Shown: positions 26,617-34,738 of the stretch, piece after piece
How positions within the stretch are numbered: position 1 is the stretch's first letter
Layout: each line of letters begins with the position of its first letter
Origin: Candidatus Obscuribacterales bacterium
GTDB lineage: Bacteria > Cyanobacteriota > Vampirovibrionia > Obscuribacterales > Obscuribacteraceae
Assembly: GCA_020634035.1 (NCBI GenBank)
Contig: JACKCM010000006.1
Location: 186,001 to 250,000 of the forward strand
DNA length: 64,000 nt
Direction of reading: 5' to 3'
Notes under the pieces: generated by a model
Seen by the model: the letters and a program-made list of their open reading frames with translations, nothing else
The model's database searches: none
Told to the model about the DNA's origin: nothing
Made by a program: the position numbers and the translations under genes

Positions 26617-28566
26617 ATGTCGGAAGGAATCACCAGCGAACACGAATCAACGAGCACCACAGAAGGAGGCGGTCACAAGCACAAAGACGCCCTTCTGAAC
26701 TGGTGGCTGGGCTCGGCCATTGTCGGCGCCGATATTGGAACGTCGGTTTTCTATAGTACGGCGATAATCATGCCCTATGTAGGCATGGCCACGCCGCTGA
26801 TCATTCTTGCTATCTGCCTGCTCATGTGGCTTTTCAAGAGCACTTATGAAGAGGGCTGTTCGGTCAGCCCCTTCAATGGCGGTGCCTATATCATGGTGCT
26901 GCAGACCGTAGGCAAACGTCTTGCCATGCTGGTCGGTGCTCTGACTATTCTCTCTTACCTGGCCACCGCCGCGGTGAGCGCACTATCCGGCGCTTTCTAT
27001 CTTGATTCTATAGACAACCTTACCAACTGGCCGGTAGAGCAGATTCTTCTGGTCTCGATGATTCCGGTTATTTTGTTCGGTCTGCTCAATATCATCGGTA
27101 TCAAAGAGCCGGCCTTTATCGTTTTTCTGATCGCCTTTTTCCACTTCTCGCTTCTGCTTGTGATGGATGTAAAAGGGCTGATTATGGCTTTCGAGCGTCA
27201 GGTTGATTTCTCGATAGTTTTCAAAGACATACCGACCATAAGCCCCTGGAATATGGCCCACGGCTTTGCCGCGGCATTTTTAGGCATCTCCGGCTTCGAA
27301 TCAGCCGCTCAGATAGTCGAGCAGTTGAAGACACCGACCTGGAGAACCCTCAAGAAGATCTATCTTGCCGTGGTAATTCTGGTCGGCATCACCGCTCCCC
27401 TGACATCTCTTCTCTGTCTGACTCTTCTCAGTCCTGAAGAGATTCAATCGCACAAAGATCATCTTCTCTCCGGACTGGCTTATCTGGAAGGCGGCACCAC
27501 CCTTCTGCATGTCCTTGTCATAGACGCAGCCCTGACTCTTTTTGCCGCGGTAAACACCGCCTATGTAGGATGCATCGGTCTTTGTACTACTATGGCGAAA
27601 CAGGGCAACCTGCCCGGTGTACTGCTTCGACGCTGGGCTCACAAAGTGCCCTTCTTCCAGGGTTACCCTTATGTCGTCATTCCTTTTATGCTGATCTCCG
27701 GCATAATGATCTATAACCTGCCGGGCAAAGTGGATGAACTCTCCCATGTCTATGGAATGGCATTCCTGGCAGTCATGGCAGCTTTCTGCATGGGTGTTAT
27801 CATGCTGCGCTTCAAGATGCCGGTAAAAGTAGAGCGAGCACCTTTTAAATCGAACTTCACCTTCAAATTCCAGGATGTAAAAATTCCGGCGCCGCCGTTA
27901 ATAGGGCTTGTCACCCTGGTTTTCGCCGAAGTGATTCTTATCGCTTCATCAGATGATTCCAGGGAGCTTGGTCTTGAGATATTACTGGTAATACTACTGA
28001 TCATGTGTTTCTACAGGCTCGGTCTATTGGAAGGTCGACTGAGAGAGCTGCCTGACCTTCGTCTGGGGCTCGGTAGATATTCGAAGATGTCCGAACTGCC
28101 CGAGAATCTGCCGGTCTATGTGCTGTGCACCGGTGGAGCAAAAGCCAGAAAACTGGCCCATTCTTTGATTAGGCTGTTAGAGAAAGAAGATCCAGGTCCC
28201 AAAGAGATAGTCATCTATCACTCAGAACAGGAACAGGCAAGACGGGGGATTATGTACGAACTCCTGCAAAGGGTGGTCTCCCAGCAGATAGCTCCGAGCT
28301 TCTCGCACAATGACATGATTCTTACGGTCAAGATCATGCCTGAAAAACTGGTCGACGGTCTTATATATTTGAAGCGCTCCCATCCTTTCGACAAGGTATT
28401 CATAGGTACAGGCAGTGATCCCGAGCAAGCGGACCATTACACCAAAGAGCTGGAAGAGAATTTAGGTGTGCCGGTTATAAATATAGGGAATATTTTTATG
28501 GACCAGAAAATACCTGGTTTCGCGAAACCCAAAGAACCTGAACAAGACCAAGAGCAAGAACAGTAA
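26617..28566 (+). CDS. APC-superfamily permease with C-terminal cytosolic domain
   Basis: The 649-residue protein has a polar His/Gly/Ser-rich head (1-30) and about 12 helices over residues 30-480. The broken first helix is typical of APC permeases (GSAIVGADIGTSVFYS). A cytosolic tail of about 160 residues follows, with alternating strands and helices (LPVYVLCTGGAKARKL, KEIVIYHSEQEQARRG, VFIGTGSD) reminiscent of Usp-type folds. The overall plan resembles KimA/YdaO-type potassium transporters and some amino-acid permeases, so substrate is open. It is 44 bases after the MATE gene; the LRR gene begins eight bases after its stop. Confidence 0.8.
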   Translation: MSEGITSEHESTSTTEGGGHKHKDALLNWWLGSAIVGADIGTSVFYSTAIIMPYVGMATPLIILAICLLMWLFKSTYEEGCSVSPFNGGAYIMVLQTVGKRLAMLVGALTILSYLATAAVSALSGAFYLDSIDNLTNWPVEQILLVSMIPVILFGLLNIIGIKEPAFIVFLIAFFHFSLLLVMDVKGLIMAFERQVDFSIVFKDIPTISPWNMAHGFAAAFLGISGFESAAQIVEQLKTPTWRTLKKIYLAVVILVGITAPLTSLLCLTLLSPEEIQSHKDHLLSGLAYLEGGTTLLHVLVIDAALTLFAAVNTAYVGCIGLCTTMAKQGNLPGVLLRRWAHKVPFFQGYPYVVIPFMLISGIMIYNLPGKVDELSHVYGMAFLAVMAAFCMGVIMLRFKMPVKVERAPFKSNFTFKFQDVKIPAPPLIGLVTLVFAEVILIASSDDSRELGLEILLVILLIMCFYRLGLLEGRLRELPDLRLGLGRYSKMSELPENLPVYVLCTGGAKARKLAHSLIRLLEKEDPGPKEIVIYHSEQEQARRGIMYELLQRVVSQQIAPSFSHNDMILTVKIMPEKLVDGLIYLKRSHPFDKVFIGTGSDPEQADHYTKELEENLGVPVINIGNIFMDQKIPGFAKPKEPEQDQEQEQ

Positions 28567-28574
28567 AAGTACCA

Positions 28575-31355
28575 ATGTCGGTATCTCAAAGAACGGTTGT
28601 ATTTCCAAGTGAGCAATCCCTGGGCGCCCTCTATCTGATCAAAAGAGATGGAGGCGGGAGCAACTGGTGGGATATGCCCGTCGGTGAAGCGAGGGGCTAT
28701 GTCAATGTGCCTGAATACGGAGAGTTGCATCTTCTTGTCTCTCCCAGGGCAGATATAAATCTGCTAAACGCTCTTGATCCCTATGCTCTGGTTTCTCTAG
28801 ATTTTCGTCAGCGCCATGTCACCGATCTGGAACTCGCTTGTGTACAAAATCTTCTCGGTCTGCGCTATCTGACCCTGCCCGAAAGCCCGGTGACAGACCG
28901 GGGCATGATCTATCTGGTCAATCTTGAAAATCTCCACACTGTAGATCTGGGATTCACAGCCATTTCGGACGAAGGTCTGGATTATCTGCATTCGCTTACC
29001 AAGCTGAGACGACTTTATGTAGACCACACCAGAATCACCGAGCAGGGCGCCCAGAGTCTGCGCGATCATCTGCCTCGTTGCAATCTCGTCTCGAGATCGA
29101 AACGCACCCTGCGCTTTCCTGAATTAGACCCCCTGGGTAAAGTCTGGGTGGCTCGCACCGCAGAATCGGGCAAGCGAGACTGGCAAGAGCTGGGACCAGC
29201 CAGAAGCCTGGTTGAGGTCGCCCGCAGAGACTTCGTCCGCCTGGAGATAACCGGTAATGTCGGACTGCATCACTTCAGAACCCTGAAACCCGATGATATC
29301 CAGTCGCTTGATCTGATCTGCGACTTTTTAGATGATGAAGACTGGCAGAACATAAAACATCTGAGCGGACTGAGAGAACTTCGCCTGGGCGGTTGTGACA
29401 TCACCGAAGGCGGACTGAAAGAGATAGCCGGTCTGCCCCACTTGCGCAGCCTCCATCTCACCGCCTGCTATCTGGCCCCGGATACCCTGCTCGATCTGGC
29501 TTCGGTGCCCACGCTCAAAGAGCTCAAACTATCCTTCACCCACATGGATAATGCCGGTTTAGGAGTGATCTCATCGCTACCCTCTCTATCTAATCTGCTT
29601 CTGGAAGGGAACAGCATCACCGATGATGTCCTTGCTCAGATAAATAGCCCCTGCAATCTGACCGATTTTTATCTGGTATTCGCCAACATAAGCGATGACG
29701 GTCTTACCTGCCTGGACAACTTTCCGAATCTGAGAAGACTGGTGTTGCGCGCCGATGATCTGACCGAAATAGGCATGGCTAGCGTAGGCCGCCTCAAGAA
29801 ACTGAAACGATTATTCATTCGTACCAATCAGCTCTCGGATGATGCTCTCATACATTTGAGCAAATTGAAAGAGTTACGAGATCTGACCATTCGAACCATG
29901 CTGATCAACAGCAACAGCAGCTCTCTTTTGAGTGATCTAAAGAAGCTGGAAAAGCTTACTATCAGTGCCATTCTAGACACCAGCGACCCGGATCTGGAAG
30001 AATTCACCAGGAACATGAAACTACAGGTGATGTCACTGCCTCATCTCAAAGAGCTCACTTTGAGATCCGCCGGAGCAAAAGTAGAACTAAAAAATCTACC
30101 ATCTTTGCAAATTCTCGACCTTGCCAACAACGGCTTTACCTCAAGCGAACTGAGCGGTCTTGATGAGCTTGAGAATTTACGTTCACTCAATCTAAAAGGT
30201 TGCCTGAGCCTGGAAGACGACATCTTGAAAGATATCGAATCTCTCAAATTTCTGGAAGAGCTCGATTTGAATCTAACAGGCTGCACCGATGCCGGTGCCA
30301 CTTATTTGAGAGCGCTTTTCTCTTTGAAATATCTGGCACTATCCGGAAGCAAGTTCACCAATCGCTGCCTGGCTACACTCAGCCATATGAGCAACCTCAG
30401 ATATATAGATTTTCCAAATAGCCTGGAAGATGAGGATCTGGAGAACGTCAAAGATCTTACAAAATTGAGAAACCTGCGTCTGGGCAAAGTAACCGACCAG
30501 GGTGCCGCGTTTTTGAAAGGACTCAACAATGTAAGAGAGCTTGATTTTTCGAGATCTCAGATCACCGATAACGGACTCGCTTATATTTCCTCCAATCAGA
30601 AACTGGAGGATCTCAATCTATCGGGTACAAAAATCTCTGATGCCGGGCTGCTTCATATAAGCGGACTGAGCGGTCTCAAGACGCTTAATCTCTCGGACAC
30701 CGAGATAACCGACCAGGGTCTCTCTTTTCTGAGCAATCTCACCCGACTGCAATCCATAGACCTGCATAACTGTAAACGCTTCAAGAGTACAGGCTTATCT
30801 TGCCTGAAACTCATGCCCGGCCTCAGAAGACTGAACCTGAGCAACAGCAGTGTAGGCAACAGCGGCTTGAACAATATCAAAAACCTGATCAATCTTCAGA
30901 CCCTGCGCCTGGGCTTTACTCTTATCTCCGATGAGGGCCTGAGCAATATCAAGAATTTGACCCAGTTGATAGTGCTCGACTTGCAGAATACCGGAATCGG
31001 TCCGGATAGCTTGAGCTGCCTCAAACGTCTGACTAATTTAGTGGAGCTTCGAATCGGCCAGAGCGAAATCAACGACAATAGCATCGAACAGATCAAACAT
31101 CTCAAAGACCTGCGCGACCTCGATATCTCTAATTCGCTTATCACCAGAGAATGCCTGCATCATCTAAAAGATTTGAGCAAACTCGAGTTTCTCAACCTGG
31201 TCGACACTGATATCAAATACAGTGACCTGGTCGAATTAGAAGGGTTGCGAAATCTCAGCAGAATCTATATCACCCAGGAAGACGTAGATTCGGTGGTGGT
31301 AAACCGGGTAGCGACCGCCCTGCCTCAATGCGAAATTCTCTCGGTCTGGTCTTAG
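28575..31355 (+). CDS. leucine-rich-repeat protein, 926 residues
   Basis: After a distinct head of about 75 residues the protein is almost entirely leucine-rich repeats of 23-25 residues. The common form is LxxLxxLxLxxTxITDxGL, seen clearly in repeats such as SGLKTLNLSDTEITDQGL and LKNIKNL-type units. I count roughly 30 repeats. The form matches the ribonuclease-inhibitor/GALA-like class. There is no signal peptide, membrane helix or enzymatic domain, so it should be a cytosolic binding scaffold. A head-like segment (LGKVWVARTAESGKRDWQEL) recurs near residue 190, hinting at two LRR blocks. It starts eight bases after the permease gene. The partner is unknown. Confidence 0.85.
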   Translation: MSVSQRTVVFPSEQSLGALYLIKRDGGGSNWWDMPVGEARGYVNVPEYGELHLLVSPRADINLLNALDPYALVSLDFRQRHVTDLELACVQNLLGLRYLTLPESPVTDRGMIYLVNLENLHTVDLGFTAISDEGLDYLHSLTKLRRLYVDHTRITEQGAQSLRDHLPRCNLVSRSKRTLRFPELDPLGKVWVARTAESGKRDWQELGPARSLVEVARRDFVRLEITGNVGLHHFRTLKPDDIQSLDLICDFLDDEDWQNIKHLSGLRELRLGGCDITEGGLKEIAGLPHLRSLHLTACYLAPDTLLDLASVPTLKELKLSFTHMDNAGLGVISSLPSLSNLLLEGNSITDDVLAQINSPCNLTDFYLVFANISDDGLTCLDNFPNLRRLVLRADDLTEIGMASVGRLKKLKRLFIRTNQLSDDALIHLSKLKELRDLTIRTMLINSNSSSLLSDLKKLEKLTISAILDTSDPDLEEFTRNMKLQVMSLPHLKELTLRSAGAKVELKNLPSLQILDLANNGFTSSELSGLDELENLRSLNLKGCLSLEDDILKDIESLKFLEELDLNLTGCTDAGATYLRALFSLKYLALSGSKFTNRCLATLSHMSNLRYIDFPNSLEDEDLENVKDLTKLRNLRLGKVTDQGAAFLKGLNNVRELDFSRSQITDNGLAYISSNQKLEDLNLSGTKISDAGLLHISGLSGLKTLNLSDTEITDQGLSFLSNLTRLQSIDLHNCKRFKSTGLSCLKLMPGLRRLNLSNSSVGNSGLNNIKNLINLQTLRLGFTLISDEGLSNIKNLTQLIVLDLQNTGIGPDSLSCLKRLTNLVELRIGQSEINDNSIEQIKHLKDLRDLDISNSLITRECLHHLKDLSKLEFLNLVDTDIKYSDLVELEGLRNLSRIYITQEDVDSVVVNRVATALPQCEILSVWS

Positions 31356-31362
31356 TATTGGC

Positions 31363-31914
31363 TCAGCGCCAGACGATAGAATCAAGAATCGTCTGGTAGT
31401 CTTCTTTGATTGTGTCGAAATCCGCTATCTCGGGAGACTGCAGAAAGAGCTCCTCCACCACCCGGCCGTCTTTGCCGGCGGTGTAGAAGATGCCATCGTA
31501 AAAAAGATTATTGACAAATCGTCCCTGAACCCGCAAAACATTGCGACCGGAAACCGTATCTACCGAAGCCTGAGCAAGATGAAATCGTGGTCCTTCGAGG
31601 GAACCCGGCTGATTGTCATTGGTAAACTGGTTATCGCCCACGGTGGCAACGCCCAGCACCGTATGCAGGGCTAGTATCTGTTCTCTATCGAGAGAAGGGC
31701 ATGGTCCCTGGGCTGTCAGAAAGTTGAGCACCTTCCTCGAGGCTTCGTCTATGGGCACGCCCCGATACTTGAAAATAATCTCGACTCTGTCTTGCCCTCG
31801 AAGATTGAAAACCCGCTCCCAGGCAAGCCCGACCCGCCCTGTACTGGCGGCAGTGTCGCTCCAGCGCCCGGGCAACTCAACAAAACCGATCGCTCCGATA
31901 TTAGACTCTTGCAT
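31363..31914 (-). CDS. hypothetical protein
   Basis: I do not recognise this protein. From ATG 31914 it has 183 residues; the frame also reaches a TTG at 31959, which I regard as less likely. It is soluble, with no signal peptide or membrane helix, and mixed strand/helix character (GAIGFVELPGRW, VEIIFKYRGVPID, NVLRVQGRF, LYDGIFYTAG-like segments). It lies 89 bases after the outer-membrane barrel gene on the same strand and converges with the LRR gene, whose stop is only seven bases away. Confidence 0.6.
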   Translation of the reverse strand: MQESNIGAIGFVELPGRWSDTAASTGRVGLAWERVFNLRGQDRVEIIFKYRGVPIDEASRKVLNFLTAQGPCPSLDREQILALHTVLGVATVGDNQFTNDNQPGSLEGPRFHLAQASVDTVSGRNVLRVQGRFVNNLFYDGIFYTAGKDGRVVEELFLQSPEIADFDTIKEDYQTILDSIVWR

Positions 31915-32003
31915 CGCCTTAGCCCCAGCAAAAATAACGAAAGTACTTAAACGAGGCAAATATATCTTATTGACAAGCGGACCTATCTAAAGCCCTCTCT
32001 CGA

Positions 32004-33239
32004 TCAAATTCTAAAACCTACACCGACAGTAAGGCTCTGGATAAACTCGTTGACATGGGCGTTGTCATATTGCGGCGTTCCTGGATATGGGCTTACTCCA
32101 CGATTAAAAGCCCGGGAAGGCAAGCCTATCATATGGGCGGCACCAAGCCAGAAACGCTCTTTGGTATAGCGCACTCCATAGGTAATCGTATTTTGATTTG
32201 TGGACGCAAAGGCAGGTACTATGCGATTGCGACTCATGGGAGCAGTATTGAAACTATATCCACCTGATAGACCCAGCCCGTTCTTGAAGTCATAGTCGAA
32301 GCCACCGTTCAAGATCCAGAGGTCCTGATAACCCAGCGGCACACCGGTATTGATCAATCCGCCAAGATTAGAGCTGCCAAGAAATGTATTGCGATTGGCT
32401 AGATAACCAACTTCAGTCGCAAGTCTGAAGTTATCCCTGGGTTTCCACGAGGCCCCAAAAGAAACCCTCTGGGGCAGACTGAAAGATTTAAGTCTCAATG
32501 GACCAGATACAGGATCTCCGCCGGATGCGGCTTCCATTGAACTTCTGGTGGTGGCAAGGGGCAGCATCCAGGAAGAAGATCGATAGCTGGCACCAAGATA
32601 GATGTTTGGCCGGGGCAGATAGAGTACACCGAGTGTATATCCTGCTCCTACAGTGTAAGCCTTGTTGAAATCAACATTGAATCCGTTCCTCAAAGTTCTG
32701 GCACCGGCTCCCATCAGCTCTACCCGTGGTGCCACACCAAGCATCAATTTTTCGTTTACCCTATAAGAGAAAGTGGTGGCTGCTCCATAGTTCCAGAGAG
32801 AAGAAGAGGTTTCCTGGACACCGTTATAGCCGGGATAATAATTGCGATATTTTGCAGAACCGCTCATTTTGCTGTAGACCGTCAAACCCATGTAGAGCCT
32901 TTCTTTCAGCGGACCTGCATAACCGATGCTGAAATTGGGCTTTCCGAAAGAAGAGAAATGCGAGGTATTCAAAGGTCCACGATTGGCAAAAATCGGATTG
33001 ATAAAAGTCATCTTCGTATCGACCCGACCCCTTTGATGGAGCGCACAAGAGGCAGGTTGACGAATCTGAGAGAGGGCCGTATCACCAACCGCTACTTCGG
33101 TACCGCCGCGCATATCAGCCTGAAAACTGTGTCCCACTTCCTCCAGTCCATTGACCGCAGCAAAGCAACGGTTCGTCGTGCTGCCATAGAAAAAGCCCGC
33201 CATTAAAAGAGCAAAGAGAATCGAAGGTCTGCAAATCAC
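32004..33239 (-). CDS. FadL-like outer-membrane beta-barrel protein
   Basis: The 411-residue protein has a signal peptide (about 1-27, ending near NRCFA). The mature part consists of alternating amphipathic strands separated by turns, with frequent Gly/aromatic patterns such as LGVAPRVELMGAG, YTLGVLYLPRPNIYLGASY and LTVGVGFRI at the C-terminus. Overall organisation and length resemble the OMPP1/FadL/TodX family, which takes up hydrophobic compounds through the outer membrane. It is direct evidence that the host has an outer membrane. The start is GTG and overlaps the AAA ATPase stop as GTGA (33236-33239), so the two are coupled. Substrate unknown. Confidence 0.72.
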   Translation of the reverse strand: MICRPSILFALLMAGFFYGSTTNRCFAAVNGLEEVGHSFQADMRGGTEVAVGDTALSQIRQPASCALHQRGRVDTKMTFINPIFANRGPLNTSHFSSFGKPNFSIGYAGPLKERLYMGLTVYSKMSGSAKYRNYYPGYNGVQETSSSLWNYGAATTFSYRVNEKLMLGVAPRVELMGAGARTLRNGFNVDFNKAYTVGAGYTLGVLYLPRPNIYLGASYRSSSWMLPLATTRSSMEAASGGDPVSGPLRLKSFSLPQRVSFGASWKPRDNFRLATEVGYLANRNTFLGSSNLGGLINTGVPLGYQDLWILNGGFDYDFKNGLGLSGGYSFNTAPMSRNRIVPAFASTNQNTITYGVRYTKERFWLGAAHMIGLPSRAFNRGVSPYPGTPQYDNAHVNEFIQSLTVGVGFRI

Positions 33240-34609
33240 TTTTTAAAATACTTCAAGATCTCGTCATAGACTCCGCCCTGATTTGAATAAAGAGCATAAT
33301 TGCGGGCGGTGGCGAACCATTCGGCGGTAGAGGGCTTCACTACCTTGAGAGCCTTTTCGAGATCTTTTGTGGTCAGGGGTTCCGGTACGCCTGATTTCAG
33401 AGCCTGTTCTAATTTGCCTTCAATCGCCACATCGACCAGATTCTTCAAATCTGCACCGGAGAATTTATCAGTTTTCTTTGCAAGATGAACGAAATCGATC
33501 TCTTTTACCGGCTTGCCCCGGGTCAGGATACGCAGAATCTCCACGCGCCCTTCTTGATCCGGGGGAGGAACGAAAATAACCCGGTCAAAACGCCCCGGTC
33601 TTCTGAAAGCCGAGTCAAGATGCCAGGGAGCATTGGTGGCGGCAAGAATAAGAATACCTTCATTGGAGGTCTCGACACCATCTAACTCTGCCAGGAACTG
33701 GTTGATCACCTGTTTTCCACTGGAGGTCTTCAAATCAGTTCGGCTGGCGGCAAGGGCATCTACTTCGTCGAAAAACAACACCGCAGGGGTATGAGCCCGG
33801 GCGCTCTCGAAAATCTCATGCAAATTCTTTTCAGAGCTGCCGAGCCACATGTCGAGCACCTCGTTGATGCCCACCGAAATGAAAGCAGACTTGATTTCAC
33901 CGGCAGTGGCACGGGCAATATGGGTTTTGCCGCAGCCCGGGGGTCCATAAAGCAAGATGCCGCCACCGACTTTCTTTCCGTAGGCTTCATAGATGGCAGG
34001 GTTTTTGAGGGGATGAATGATTTTCATCCGAATCTGCTCTTTAACCGACTCCATGCCGCCCACATTCTCGAAGCCCACCGCCGGCTTCTCTATCTCGAGA
34101 TCGAGATCCGCGTCAAAAAAACTGTCTTCGGAATAACCGGCAGGTATCCTCTCTCTATCAATATATTTCTGGGTCTGACGCTCAGAAACGACAGAATCGA
34201 CAGAAAGCCGTTCGGATAACGAAATATCAACCAGTCTTGGTTCCAGCTCCACAGCCTTCAAATACTGCTCTCTGGCAGTCTTCGAATCGCCATCATTGAG
34301 CAAGAGACGGGAGTGCAAAATCAGTGCCCGGGCAGGAGGTGAAGCCAGAGCAATAAGATCCTCAACCAGAACCAGAGCCTGACTGTATTTTCCAAGCTGA
34401 TAGAAAGAGGCGGCCAGACCGCATTTAAGGTCATTGTCCTCGGCGCTGAGCTTCAGACAGCGTCCATATTCTCTTTCAGCACGATCATAATGACCAAGGG
34501 CAAAGAGCGTATCTGCATAATGCTTCCCAAGGGGGACATTGTCAGGAGACAAATCCACTGCTTTCTTGAGACCATCTAAACTTTCTTCACTGTAACTCAT
34601 GGAGGACAT
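33236..34609 (-). CDS. AAA+ ATPase with N-terminal TPR repeats
   Basis: From ATG 34609 the product has about 457 residues (a TTG at 34666 and ATG 34600 are other possible starts). TPR-like helical repeats fill about the first 130 residues. A single classical AAA module follows: GGGILLYGPPGCGKTHIARA (Walker A), AVLFFDEVDALAA (Walker B), ILAATNAPWHLDSAFRRPGRFD (sensor 1 and arginine fingers) and the C-terminal lid with FSGADLKNLVDVA. This is the Cdc48/FtsH-type AAA domain without protease. It probably remodels a protein partner recognised by the TPRs. The next gene, overlapping by four bases, encodes an outer-membrane barrel. Confidence 0.88.
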   Translation of the reverse strand: MSSMSYSEESLDGLKKAVDLSPDNVPLGKHYADTLFALGHYDRAEREYGRCLKLSAEDNDLKCGLAASFYQLGKYSQALVLVEDLIALASPPARALILHSRLLLNDGDSKTAREQYLKAVELEPRLVDISLSERLSVDSVVSERQTQKYIDRERIPAGYSEDSFFDADLDLEIEKPAVGFENVGGMESVKEQIRMKIIHPLKNPAIYEAYGKKVGGGILLYGPPGCGKTHIARATAGEIKSAFISVGINEVLDMWLGSSEKNLHEIFESARAHTPAVLFFDEVDALAASRTDLKTSSGKQVINQFLAELDGVETSNEGILILAATNAPWHLDSAFRRPGRFDRVIFVPPPDQEGRVEILRILTRGKPVKEIDFVHLAKKTDKFSGADLKNLVDVAIEGKLEQALKSGVPEPLTTKDLEKALKVVKPSTAEWFATARNYALYSNQGGVYDEILKYFKK

Positions 34610-34738
34610 TATAGATTGATACGCGCTCCAGCGCACTGAACGAGCTGCCTCGCCACAACTTGACAATAAGCAGGGTTGTAATTAGGCTGCGACGGATCCT
34701 TGATCTGTTCTAAAATAATGAGGTGAAGGAGTATCAAC

